A stretch of 20,632 bases of DNA from Sphaeroforma sirkka (GCA_001586965.3 LUCW03001688.1:1-20632); one strand, 5' to 3'; counted from the stretch's first letter, positions 1-9,510 are shown. Program-made: numbers and translations. Notes: generated by a model from the sequence alone, not told the origin.

Positions 1-535
1 GATATCTTCGTCGTCGTTGTCATCTTATCGGTAGACACCGAGTCCAGTCTCAAACACAATGGCGGCTTCCTTCACTTGCTCATAGCTGAATCGATTTCCG
101 TTTGCAAACTTCGCATTCAAGTCAATCTTCAGCGGCGCAAACTGACGTGGAAGGCCCTTCATGAAGGATATGCGTTTCCGAATGTTAGTCAACTCATCCC
201 CTGACCTGCAAGCTGGCCAAATAGAATCTCACATCGGTCGGCGAGTTCAGCAACATTTTTCTCCATCGTTCATCTTCATCCTATCTAACTTCTGAGTCAA
301 CGCGTCCAGATTGGCCTCCGTCTGGCGGTTCATTGCGGTAGCGATCTGGGCCAAGGCAACTGCAGGGTTATCAGTGTTACTCTTCAACGCTCTGGACAAT
401 CATGGAGTAGGCAATCTCCCTCTCACGGTCTGTAGCGGCATTGAAGACGGCCTTTTCCTTCAGCTTAGCTTCCATCTTCAACTTCCAGTTCGGGTAGCCG
501 GTGGCATCCTTCAGTTTGGGCTCCACGTACTTCAT
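1..535 (-). pseudogene. Ty1/copia gag, N-terminal fragment (second unit of the tandem array)
   Basis: The minus strand from 535 encodes the same gag N-terminus (MKYVEPKLKDATGY) as the plus-strand gag at 6098. It runs off the left edge of the window just before the zinc-knuckle region. Gag is the structural protein that forms the cytoplasmic particle packaging element RNA. Damage relative to 6098: a four-C run at 198-201 where the plus copy has five G, an extra T near 257, and loss of about 17 bases near 380 (the DCCLGYVRN part of the intact copy). The four-C run is also present at 4512-4515, so this copy and its tandem neighbour share that lesion. Not translatable as it stands. Confidence 0.85.
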
Positions 536-621
536 CCTCTCGGTTTGGTGATCAGTGGTCTCTCTCTCTCTCTCAAATCAGCGCTCTCTAGCTCTCTCTC
601 TCTCTCAAATCAGCGTTCTCT

Positions 622-659
<38 letters not shown>

Positions 660-719
660 GGCACTGAGTCCTTGGTCTCCAAAATTTCAAGCTTTTAGTC
701 CCGTCCGCTGCTTCTTCCA
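536..719 (-). repeat. copia 5' leader with (TC)n/(GA)n tract and candidate PBS
   Basis: This is the untranslated leader between LTR and gag start. Bases 560-657 are nearly pure TC dinucleotides (GA on the element's sense strand), interrupted by two short motifs of the type CAAATCAGCG. Long leucine/serine ORFs read across it are artefacts of the dinucleotide repeat. The primer-binding-like stretch (about 698-719) carries a 3-base insertion compared with the copies at 5036-5054 and 5914-5932. Confidence 0.8.
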
Positions 720-1172
720 TGTGAATTTTTCAACTCTGTGAAAGTGCTCTTTATTTACTTTTTTGTATTCCGTATTTATACTATTTTTCGTCAAAATTGA
801 ACGGCCCTTTCGGCTCGAAAATTTCCTTTGCCAAAGAAATTCCAACGGACGTGCGCGATCTATTTTAGATTCCATCTCTAAAAAATACAAACACAATTTC
901 TTCAAATACACTTAAACTTCCAAGACTCATAACTCAATGAATATTCACTCAAACAACTTGAATAAGGTGTCATATGAAAGGGAAACCCATTTCTATCAAA
1001 TGACACCTGTAACAAAATCACACATATAATAGGTCAAACACAATCGGCGTACGAAACCACATTCGTAAACACAACATACAAAAAACATACTTAGATAATT
1101 GGTTCCTCGATGGACTAGGTCTGAGTCCAACACTTAAACATCATTCACCTTTGACAATATGATTTTTCTACA
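720..1172 (-). repeat. copia LTR (internal, shared by two tandem units)
   Basis: Read on the minus strand it begins TGTAGAAAAATC and ends TTCACA, so it has TG...CA termini and 453 bp. It matches the 3' LTR at 10747-11200. It contains a TATA box (TATAAATA, minus strand, 773-780) and an AATAAA signal (750-755). Upstream of its 5' end lies truncated RT (1173 onward) rather than a polypurine tract. It therefore serves as 3' LTR of one unit and 5' LTR of the next, without the usual 3' end of pol. Confidence 0.87.
773..780 (-). promoter_or_regulatory. LTR TATA box
   Basis: TATAAATA on the minus strand inside the LTR, conserved in all LTR copies in the window. In copia-type LTRs this directs Pol II transcription of the genomic RNA. 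Confidence 0.6.
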
Positions 1173-2048
1173 TCTTCTTCAACATCTTTCTCCCCATTCG
1201 ACGTGAAGTCAAAAATATTAGGTGTCATCAACATAAAGTACCAGAAAGCAGTTCTTCCGAATAAAGAGACAAGGGTCCGTAAGACTTGGCCGGAATCCAA
1301 CATCATTAACGAGGAAATCTCTTGATTATGCACAAAACCAACATAATCCGGCTTGCTTGAGTCCATAGATACTCTTCTTCAGCTCGCAAATAGCACCCTC
1401 CTTAATCAACTGGTGATCCTCATCACTTAGTAAATCACCAACTATTTCAACGAAACCAGTGGGGATCTCCGAGCAGACGTACTCTTCCAAATTACCATGA
1501 AAAAAATGCAGTTTTGACATCGAACTGCAATACATCCAAGTTCTCAGATGCAGCGATAGCCAAACTTGCACGCACAGTCTCTTTGTGACTACTGGTGACG
1601 ATGTCTCCACATAATCTCGACCATACTGTTGTGCAAATCCCTTCGCACATAGGCGGGCTTTATGTCGTATCACTGCGCCGCTTTCATCACGCTTGAGGGA
1701 GTGAGAACCCACTTGAGTCCCAGAGGCTTTGTCCGGGCCTTGCAGCGCTGCTGAAGTTTCCAAACCTTCATCTTCAGCATTGAACGTAGCTCGTCTCTCA
1801 TGGCTGCGCGGAAGTGCTTCTCTCATCAGCAGACCCAGTCAAGTCTTTGAAGGACAATTCATCATCGGCCAGAAAGAAAAAGTTAGATTCTTCATGATCT
1901 CGTTTACAATCTCGTCGAAGTTTCGAAGTTTGTCGAGGTGGGGTTCCACTTGATTGACGTTCACGTTTTCTCTCCGAGTCCAAGTCCGTACGAGCCTTAG
2001 AGCTGATCCGCGGGGACATCATGTCATTGGCTCGGTCGCGTGTACGAT
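1173..2048 (-). pseudogene. copia reverse transcriptase, N-terminal half, truncated at an LTR
   Basis: The minus strand encodes the start of copia RT: the KARLCAKGFAQQYGRDYVET block, then HGNLEEYVCSEIPTGF, KKSIYGLKQAGLCWF and LYVDD. It stops at about 1173, where the sequence becomes LTR. The last part of RT, all of RNase H and the polypurine tract are absent. From about 1585 to 1507 the open frame is the wrong one: the block that should hold the first catalytic Asp (FDVKTAF) is read as unrelated residues, and a seven-T run (1500-1506, minus strand) restores the frame. A compensated double frameshift like this leaves an open ORF but no working polymerase. Stops and frameshifts follow YVDD. The same truncation point recurs at 5515. 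Confidence 0.85.
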
Positions 2049-2540
2049 CTACGCGGTTTTTTTCAATCGCCTGCCACCTCTCGTAGGTGTCTGCTTACCA
2101 GGCAAATCACGTTTCTGGTGATTGAGTGGGCGGCGAGCATAACCAGGATGCTCACCGGGTCCTGATTCATCACCTCCATCAGTAGATGATTCATCCATAG
2201 TGACATCATCGTCGGCGGCATCATCCATGGGACCATCTCCATCACTATCCGTATCTGATTCTGACGCTGAAGTATCCTTGTTGCCATCACTTGCTCCTAC
2301 TTCATCGTCAATACTATCATCTTCACCCTCGGAATTATTGACTTTGACCCTTTCAACGTGACTGGCAATCGTGGGCTCAAGGCGATAATCTCGACTATTC
2401 AACAACACGCTTTGTCTCTAGGTTGTAAATTCGCATACTGCCGCCAACAGTATTAAGGCTAGGACCTAGTAAAATACCTTCCTGACCCTTCTTGCCGAAT
2501 TTCTTGTTATGTTTTCCGGTCAAGAAATATACTTTCGCAC
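2049..2540 (-). pseudogene. copia integrase C-terminus and acidic linker to RT
   Basis: The minus strand encodes NSRDYRLEPTIASHVERVKV, then a long Asp/Ser/Glu-rich linker (ESDTDSDGDGPMDDAADDD), then a basic stretch toward RT. It matches 8410-8930 of the plus copy with very few substitutions. The reading frame is cut from the integrase core by a one-base shortening of an A/T run (three at 2542-2544 against four at 8409-8412) and from RT by a changed base run near 2057-2063. Confidence 0.8.
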
Positions 2541-3555
2541 CAAAGGAATTGTTGTCTGCGACAAATCAGGTTTAACTCCTGACCATAGTTCCGCCCGCGA
2601 CTTAGCACCACCTCGTTGTGGCATTACGTTGATCAACCAACAAGCATAGGTAACCGCTTCAAGCCAAAACTCATCGCCCAGTCTAGCCTGCAGTAGAAGA
2701 ACCCGGGCCATCTCGATTAGGGTTCGATGTGCACGCTCACATCTTCCATTATGTTCAGGAGTACGTGCTGCCGTCAAACTCTGCTTTATGCCTCTTGCTG
2801 ATAGCATAGACTTCCAAGTCTCGTTGACAAACTCGCCCCCTCTATCACTATGAGCCTTCTTCGGGAATCGCTTCAACACTGCAAATTCAGTGTCCAGCAA
2901 GTGACGCATTGCAGCAGTCGCATCACTCTTGTGCTTCAGGCCCAAACACCAGTAGTGGTCCGTTGCATCGTCAAGAACCTGGAGACCGAATTGTTTTCCA
3001 GTGAGTGACGGTGTCTTCGAGGTCTCGAAGATATCTACGTACAGCTTCGATCCCGGAACTTCTAGAACCACAGATTTACGTTTACCCTTCGACCCGACCA
3101 ACTTGCGAGTAATTCTGGCCCGCGTCATCTTGCCCTGCACGCAAGCTCTACAGAAGGGAAGCTTCTCACCCCAACGTCTGGCAACTTTCTCCATTCCTGC
3201 GCAAACCATTGTCTCTTTCATCAGTTCCAAGCTTACATGGCCAGGTCTATGATGCCACATGAGCATATCTGCTTCACCATCATCGGATGCCACAAGGGCC
3301 TTATCTTCATCGATAATCTTTGTACCCGAATGTGCTCGGTTGACGGGCGACTTCAGATCCTTCAGGGAAACGATGTATAGCCCTTGTCTAACCGTTGCTT
3401 TCACCAAACCACCCTGCGGATCAAATAATGTGCAGTCGTTCTTCTCGCACGTCGCCTTCCAGCCGTTCTTAACAAGCTGTCGTACGGATAAAAGTTGAAC
3501 ACCCGCCTTAGGAATGAGAAGAGCTAAACCAGTCTCAGGACAGCCGCGCAGCTCT
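2541..3555 (-). pseudogene. copia protease end, GAG-pre-integrase zinc domain and integrase core
   Basis: The minus-strand frame runs from the end of protease (3555) through the HHCC zinc-binding domain (WHHRPGH ... CRAC) into the integrase core with Asp in KLYVDIFE, Asp in AHSDRGGEF and Glu in GRCERAH, the DD35E catalytic triad. Integrase inserts the element cDNA into host DNA. Only one amino-acid difference (Val for Ala near 3343) is visible over about 285 residues against the plus copy. At 3498-3507 this copy keeps 10 bases that the plus copy has lost. Its own breaks are a missing G at about 3556 and a shortened homopolymer at 2542. Confidence 0.88.
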
Positions 3556-4875
3556 CCTCACCATCTGCTTGCAGTTTAGTGTTGCCAAGCCCGGTCAATC
3601 GCTTGTTAGAGGGTCTCACTGCAGACAGAGCATCCTCCAATACAACAACATGCTTGCTGGCACCTGTGTCAACCACAAGCTCGTTAGCAGATAAGACCAG
3701 ATCACCCACGCCCAGCAATGCAAACGCCGAATGTTCGCTGATTGTGTTCTCCAATTCAGCTTCAGCGATTGAGGTGACGGATCCATCCACAAGTAGATCA
3801 TCCTCGGCAAAGGTGTCATCATCGTCGAGTGTAGTACAGTTATCTTCATCTGTAGCTGAGATAAAGCCACCCTGAACTTCATAATCCGATGAAAAACCTC
3901 CAGATAGCAACCCGGGTGGAGCATCCAATTCATCATCAAATTTGCTCTCGGCATCGGAAGAATCAGAATCGGTGGAATCACACATCAAGGCCGGCATACC
4001 ATCATCACTGTCGGAATCTCCGTCATCACCGATCGCCATCAATCCAAATCCGAAATAGCCATTGTCATCATCATTCTCATCGTCGAGATCTGAGCAGTCT
4101 CGTTTGATATGCCCTGGTTTCTTGCAATTCAAACACGCCATCTTACCACGACATTAGCCTGAGTATGCCCGGGCTTAAGGCGATGAAACAAATAAGCTCC
4201 CGGCCATTTCTACTACTACCAAAGTCACCTCTTGGTCGGTCGAAACCACCTCCTCGTCGACCCTTCTGGGCTTGGTGGTTACCCTTGTGATATCGTCCAT
4301 TAGCATAAAGACCGATATCTTCGTCGTCGTTGTCATCATCAGTCGTAGACACCGAGTCCAGTCTCAAACACAATGGCGGCTTCCTTCACTTGCTCATAGC
4401 TGAATCGATTTCCGTTTGCAAACTTCGCATTCAAGTCAATCTTCAGCGGCGCAAACTGACGTGGAAGGCCCTTCATGAAGGATATGCGTTTCCGAATGTT
4501 AGTCAACTCATCCCCTGACCTGCAAGCTGGCCAAATAGAATCTCACATCGGTCGGCGAGTTCAGCAACATTTTCTCCATCGTTCATCTTCATCCTATCTA
4601 ACTTCTGAGTCAACGCGTCCAGATTGGCCTCCGTCTGGCGGTTCATTGCGGTAGCGATCTGGGCCAAGGCAACTGCAGGGTTATCAGTGTTACGGACGTA
4701 TCCAAGACAACAGTCTTCAACGCTCTGGACAATCATGGAGTAGAGAGTAGGCAATCTCCCTCTCACGGTCTGTAGCGGCTATTGAAGACGGCCTTTTCCT
4801 TCAGCTTAGCTTCCATCTTCAACTTCCAGTTCGGGTAGCCGGGGCATCCTTCAGTTTGGGCTCCACGTACTTCAT
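3524..4875 (-). pseudogene. copia gag with two zinc knuckles plus protease start
   Basis: The minus strand from 4875 encodes the gag start (MKYVEPK). The second CCHC zinc knuckle is CLNCKKPGHIKRDC near 4135-4094. The first knuckle is disrupted around 4150-4195 by small indels. A long acidic Asp/Ser segment follows, then the aspartic protease motif VVDTGASKHVVV near 3675-3640. Protease would cleave the gag-pol polyprotein inside the particle. Frameshifts: four C at 4512-4515 instead of five, extra bases near 4336 and 4740, two G at 3556-3557 instead of three. The segment from 4141 to 3556 is fully open and near-identical to the plus-strand gag. Confidence 0.87.
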
Positions 4876-4963
4876 CCTCTCGGTTTGGTGATCAGTGGTC
4901 TCTCTCTCTCTCTCAAATCAGCGCTCTCTAGCTCTCTCTCTTTCTCTCAAATCAGCATTCTCT

Positions 4964-4996
<33 letters not shown>

Positions 4997-5035
4997 GGCA
5001 CTCGAGTCCTTGGTCTAAAAAATTTCAAGCTTTTA
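4876..5035 (-). repeat. copia 5' leader with (TC)n/(GA)n tract
   Basis: Untranslated leader between PBS and gag. Bases 4900-4995 are TC repeats broken by two CAAATCAGC motifs, in the same arrangement as at 560-657 and, inverted, at 5975-6074. Its length differs from the other copies, as expected for a dinucleotide repeat. Confidence 0.8.
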
Positions 5036-5054
5036 GTCCCGTCCGCTGCTTCCA
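5036..5054 (-). promoter_or_regulatory. copia primer binding site (candidate)
   Basis: Directly after the LTR end (CA) the minus strand reads TGGAAGCAGCGGACGGGAC. A TGG immediately after the 5' LTR is the expected signature of a site paired by a tRNA 3'-CCA end. The identical 19 bases follow the plus-strand LTR at 5914. I could not match it to a specific tRNA by eye. Confidence 0.6.
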
Positions 5055-5514
5055 TGTGAATTTTTCAACTCTGTGAAAGTGCTCTTTATTTACTTTTTTT
5101 GTATTCCGTATTTATACTATTTTTCGTCAAAATTGAACGGCCCTTTCGGTCTTCGAAAATTTCCTTTGCCATGCATTTTCCAACGGACGTGCGTGATCTA
5201 TTTTTAGAATCCATCTCTAAAAAATACAAACACAATTTCTTCAAATACACTTAAACTTCCAAGACTTATAACTCAATGAATATTCACTCAAACAACTTGA
5301 ATAAGGTGTCATATGAAAGGGAAACCCATTTCCTATCAAATGACACCCTGTAACAAAATCACACGTATAATAGGTCAAACACAATCGGCGTACGAACCAC
5401 ATTCGTAAACACAACATAGAAAAAAACATACTTAGATAATTGATGTTCCTCGATGGACTAGGTCTGAGTCCAACACTTAAACATCATTCACCTTTGACAA
5501 TATGATTTTCTACA
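5055..5514 (-). repeat. copia LTR (minus strand, complete)
   Basis: TG...CA ends, about 460 bp, matching 720-1172 and 10747-11200. TATAAATA lies at 5109-5116 and AATAAA at 5085-5090 on the minus strand. Its 5' side again abuts RT sequence cut just after YVDD (5515), the same junction as at 1172/1173. Part of it (5055-5232) pairs with the truncated plus-strand LTR at 5743-5913. Confidence 0.88.
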
Positions 5515-5741
5515 TCTTCTTCAATATCTTCCCCATTCGACGTGAAGTCAAAAATATCAAAACCGTCATCAACATAAAGTACCAGAAAGCAGTTCTTCCG
5601 AATAAAGAGACAAGGGTCCGTAAGACTTGGCCGGAATCCAACATCATTAACGAGGAAATCTCTGAAGCGCACAAACCAACATAATCCGGGCTTGAGTCCA
5701 TAGATACTCTTCTTCAGCTCGCAAATAGCACCCTCCTTAAT
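5515..5741 (-). pseudogene. copia RT fragment (YVDD region) between two LTRs
   Basis: The minus strand encodes the RT block from ICELKKSIYGLKPG through RFRDFLVNDVGFRPSLTDP to FLVLYVDDG. It enters at 5741 and stops at the LTR at 5514. It is the tail of another array unit whose upstream part is replaced at about 5739-5743 by the start of the plus-strand element. The apparent ending ENHIVKGE is LTR sequence read through. Direct-repeat alignment puts this fragment opposite 1173-1406. Confidence 0.85.
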
Positions 5742-5742
5742 T

Positions 5743-5913
5743 GTTTGTATTTTTAGAGATGGAATCTAAAAATAGATCGCGCACGTCCGTTGGAAATTCT
5801 TTGGCAAAGGAAATTTTCGAGCCGAAAGGGCCGTTCAATTTTGACGAAAAATAGTATAAATACGGAATACAAAAGTAAATAAAGAGCACTTTCACAGAGT
5901 TGAAAAACACACA
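5743..5913 (+). repeat. copia 5' LTR of plus element, 5'-truncated
   Basis: Matches the last about 170 bp of the 454-bp LTR at 10747-11200, including TATAAATA (5855-5862), AATAAA (5878-5883) and the terminal CA. The first about 280 bp are missing, and inverted RT sequence lies immediately to the left. The TATA box is kept but upstream control sequence is lost. Confidence 0.88.
5855..5862 (+). promoter_or_regulatory. LTR TATA box of the plus element
   Basis: TATAAATA within the truncated 5' LTR. AATAAA follows 23 bases downstream of its start (5878-5883). Both are conserved in every LTR copy here. Confidence 0.6.
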
Positions 5914-5932
5914 TGGAAGCAGCGGACGGGAC
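5914..5932 (+). promoter_or_regulatory. copia primer binding site (candidate)
   Basis: TGGAAGCAGCGGACGGGAC begins at the base after the LTR's CA end, the position where a tRNA primer anneals to start minus-strand cDNA synthesis. The same 19 bases are found at 5036-5054 on the other strand. Confidence 0.6.
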
Positions 5933-5974
5933 TAAAAGCTTGAAATTTTTGGAGACCAAGGACTCGAGTGCCTA

Positions 5975-6007
<33 letters not shown>

Positions 6008-6097
6008 CTAGAGAATGCTGATTTGAGAGAAAGAGAGAGAGCTAGAGAGCGCTGATTTGAGAGAGAGAGAGAGACCACTGATCACCAAACCGAGAGG
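5933..6097 (+). repeat. GA-rich copia leader
   Basis: Untranslated leader before the gag ATG. Bases 5975-6074 are almost entirely GA repeats, broken by two similar interruptions (CTAGAGAATGCTGATTTGA and CTAGAGAGCGCTGATTTGA). All three leaders in the window share this layout, so it belongs to the family and is not a chance microsatellite. Confidence 0.82.
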
Positions 6098-7552
6098 ATG
6101 AAGTACGTGGAGCCCAAACTGAAGGATGCCACCGGCTACACGAACTGGAAGTTGAAGATGGAAGCTAAGCTGAAGGAAAAGGCCGTCGTCAATGCCGCTA
6201 CAGACCGTGAGAGGGAGATTGCCTACTCCATGATTGTCCAGAGCGTTGAAGACTGTTGTCTTGGATACGTCCGTAACACTGATAACCCTGCAGTTGCCTT
6301 GGCCCAGATCGCTACCGCAATGAACCGCCAGACGGAGGCCAATCTGGACGCGTTGACTCAGAAGTTAGATAGGATGAAGATGAACGATGGAGAAAATGTT
6401 GCTGAACTCGCCGACCGATGTGAGATTCTATTTGGCCAGCTTGCAGGTCAGGGGGATGAGTTGACTAACATTCGGAAACGCATATCCTTCATGAAGGGCC
6501 TTCCACGTCAGTTTGCGCCGCTGAAGATTGACTTGAATGCGAAGTTTGCAAACGGAAATCGATTCAGCTATGAGCAAGTGAAGGAAGCCGCCATTGTGTT
6601 TGAGACTGGACTCGGTGTCTACGATGATGACAACGACGACGAAGATATCGGTCTTTATGCTAATGGACGATATCACAAGGGTAACCACCAAGCCCAGAAG
6701 GGTCGACGAGGAGGTGGTTTCGACCGACCAAGAGGTGACTTTGGTAGTAGAAATGGCCGGGAGCTTATTTGTTTCAAGTGCCTTAAGCCCGGGCATACTC
6801 GGGCTAATTGTCGTGGTAAGATGGCGTGTTTGAATTGCAAGAAACCAGGGCATATCAAACGAGACTGCCCAGATCTCGTCGATGAGAATGATGATGACAA
6901 TGACTATTTCGGATTTGGATTGATGGCGATCGGTGATGACGGAGATTCCGACAGTGATGATGGTATGCCGGCCTTGATGTGTGATTCCACCGATTCTGAT
7001 TCTTCCGATGCCGAGAGCAAATTTGATGATGAATTGGATGCTCCACCCGGGTTGCTATCTGGAGGTTTTTCATCGGATTATGAAGTTCAGGGTGGCTTTA
7101 TCTCAGCTACAGATGAAGATAACTGTACTACACTCGACGATGATGACACCTTTGCCGAGGATGATCTACTTGTGGATGGATCCGTCACCTCAATCGCTGA
7201 AGCTGAATTGGAGAACACAATCAGCGAACATTCGGCGTTTGCATTGCTGGGCGTGGGTGATCTGGTCTTATCTGCTAACGAGCTTGTGGTTGACACAGGT
7301 GCCAGCAAGCATGTTGTTGTATTGGAGGATGCTCTGTCTGCAGTGAGACCCTCTAACAAGCGATTGACCGGGCTTGGCAACACTAAACTGCAAGCAGATG
7401 GTGAGGGAGAGCTGCGCGGCTGTCCTGAGACTGGTTTAGCTCTTCTCATTCCTAACAACTTTTATCCGTACGACAGCTTGTTAAGAACGGCTGGAAGGCG
7501 ACGTGCGAGAAGAACGACTGCACATTACTTGATCCGCAGGGTGGTTTGGTGA
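6098..7552 (+). pseudogene. gag: copia gag-protease (484-codon ORF, frameshifted at its 3' end)
   Basis: Gag forms the virus-like particle and binds element RNA; the protease matures the polyprotein. The start ATG at 6098 follows the GA leader (MKYVEPKLKDATGY). Residues 1-200 form the copia gag core. Two CCHC zinc knuckles follow at residues 225-238 (CFKCLKPGHTRANC) and 244-257 (CLNCKKPGHIKRDC), then an Asp/Ser-rich acidic segment (about 258-370). The protease catalytic motif DTGA is at residues 399-402. After 7455 a 10-base deletion, compared with 3498-3507 on the other strand, shifts the frame; the last about 35 residues are not protease. Pol continues in another frame at 7546. As an autonomous gene it is broken, but all gag features are intact. 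Confidence 0.92.
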
Positions 7553-9510
7553 AAGCAACGGTTAGACAAGGGCTATACATCGTTTCCCTGAAGGATCTGA
7601 AGTCGCCCGCCAACCGAGCACATTCGGGTACAAAGATTATCGATGAAGATAAGGCCCTTGTGGCATCCGATGATGGTGAAGCAGATATGCTCATGTGGCA
7701 TCATAGACCTGGCCATGTAAGCTTGGAACTGATGAAAGAGACAATGGTTTGCGCAGGAATGGAGAAAGTTGCCAGACGTTGGGGTGAGAAGCTTCCCTTC
7801 TGTAGAGCTTGCGTGCAGGGCAAGATGACGCGGGCCAGAATTACTCGCAAGTTGGTCGGGTCGAAGGGTAAACGTAAATCTGTGGTTCTAGAAGTTCCGG
7901 GATCGAAGCTGTACGTAGATATCTTCGAGACCTCGAAGACACCGTCACTCACTGGAAAACAATTCGGTCTCCAGGTTCTTGACGATGCAACGGACCACTA
8001 CTGGTGTTTGGGCCTGAAGCACAAGAGTGATGCGACTGCTGCAATGCGTCACTTGCTGGACACTGAATTTGCAGTGTTGAAGCGATTCCCGAAGAAGGCT
8101 CATAGTGATAGAGGGGGCGAGTTTGTCAACGAGACTTGGAAGTCTATGCTATCAGCAAGAGGCATAAAGCAGAGTTTGACGGCAGCACGTACTCCTGAAC
8201 ATAATGGAAGATGTGAGCGTGCACATCGAACCCTAATCGAGATGGCCCGGGTTCTTCTACTGCAGGCTAGACTGGGCGATGAGTTTTGGCTTGAAGCGGT
8301 TACCTATGCTTGTTGGTTGATCAACGTAATGCCACAACGAGGTGGTGCTAAGTCGCGGGCGGAACTATGGTCAGGAGTTAAACCTGATTTGTCGCAGACA
8401 ACAATTCCTTTTGGTGCGAAAGTATATTTCTTGACCGGAAAACATAACAAGAAATTCGGCAAGAAGGGTCAGGAAGGTATTTTACTAAGTCCTAGCCTTA
8501 ATACTGTTGGCGGCAGTATGCGAATTTACAACCTAGAGACAAAGCGTGTTGTGAATAGTCGAGATTATCGCCTTGAGCCCACGATTGCCAGTCACGTTGA
8601 AAGGGTCAAAGTCAATAATTCCGAGGGTGACGATGATAGTATTGACGATGAAGTAGGAGCAAGTGATGGCAACAAGGATACTTCAGCGTCAGAATCAGAT
8701 ACGGATAGTGATGGAGATGGTCCCATGGATGATGCCGCCGACGATGATGTCACTATGGATGAATCATCTACTGATGGAGGTGATGAATCAGGACCCGGTG
8801 AGCATCCTGGTTATGCTCGCCGCCCACTCAATCACCAGAAACGTGATTTGCCTGGTAAGCAGACACCTACGAGAGGTGGCAGGCGATTGAAAACCCGCGT
8901 AGATCGTACACGCGACCGAGCCAATGACATGATGTCCCCGCGGATCAGCTCTAAGGCTCGTACGGACTTGGACTCGGAGAGAAAACGTGAACGTCAATCA
9001 AGTGGAACCCCACCTCGACAAACTTCGAAACTTCGACGAGATCGTAAACGAGATCATGAAGAATCTAACTTTGGATTTCTGGCCGATGATGAATTGTCCT
9101 TCAAAGACTTGACTGGGTCTGCTGATGAGAAGCACTTCCGCGCAGCCATGAGAGACGAGCTACGTTCAATGCTGAAGATGAAGGTTTGGAAACTTCAGCA
9201 GCGCTGCAAGGCCCGGACAAAGCCTCTGGGACTCAAGTGGGTTCTCACTCTCAAGCGTGATGAAAGCGGCGCAGTGATACGACATAAAGCCCGCCTATGT
9301 GCGAAGGGATTTGCACAACAGTATGGTCGAGATTATGTGGAGACATCGTCACCAGTAGTCACAAAAAAGAGACTGTGCGTGCATGTTTGGCTATCGCTGC
9401 ATCTGAGAACTTGGATGTATTGCAGTTCGATGTCAAAACTGCATTTTTTTTTCATGGTAATTTGGAAGAGTACGTCTGCTCGGAGATCCCCACTGGTTTC
9501 GTTGAAATAG
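7546..9510 (+). pseudogene. pol: copia pol: integrase, acidic linker and start of RT (654-codon ORF)
   Basis: Integrase catalyses insertion of element cDNA. Residues 53-89 form the HHCC zinc domain (H53, H57, C86, C89). The core holds D125 (KLYVDIFE), D188 (AHSDRGGEF) and E224 (GRCERAH), a D-62-D-35-E spacing typical of copia integrases. The C-terminal domain includes FGAKVYFLTGKHNKKFGKKG and NSRDYRLEP. An acidic linker (about 358-425) and a basic Arg/Ser-rich stretch lead into RT (KARLCAKGFAQQYGRDYVET). After 9362 the frame is wrong: an A-run at 9363-9368 and a lost base put the true RT frame elsewhere, so the last about 50 residues are spurious. The apparent ATG at 7546 lies within the polyprotein; pol would normally continue from gag-protease. 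Confidence 0.92.

Larger units (their letters stand above)
1..5741 (-). repeat. Direct repeat: two copies of the array junction (1-1406 and 4315-5741)
   Basis: Bases 1-1406 and 4315-5741 are direct copies of about 1.4 kb covering gag start, leader, LTR and the RT stub, at a period of about 4.3 kb. Both carry the four-C gag frameshift and the identical RT/LTR junction. This shows an LTR-sharing tandem array rather than two independent insertions. Confidence 0.85.

Noticed and set aside
311..667. 118-codon plus-strand ORF rich in Leu and Ser
   Set aside because: It is antisense to copia gag and then reads through the (TC)n leader; the Leu/Ser tail is the dinucleotide repeat.
3579..3875. Plus-strand Ser/Thr-rich ORF (and its mirror at 7087-7458)
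   Set aside because: Antisense shadow of the Asp/Ser-rich gag segment; it recurs only because gag is duplicated in inverted orientation.
6981..7346. 121-codon Met/Leu-rich ORF, also present at 3616-3981
   Set aside because: Out-of-frame reading of gag, conserved between copies only because the DNA is nearly identical.
9340..9370. Programmed ribosomal frameshift in copia pol
   Set aside because: The site lies inside RT, not at the gag-pol boundary, and run lengths differ between copies; deletion or consensus error is simpler.
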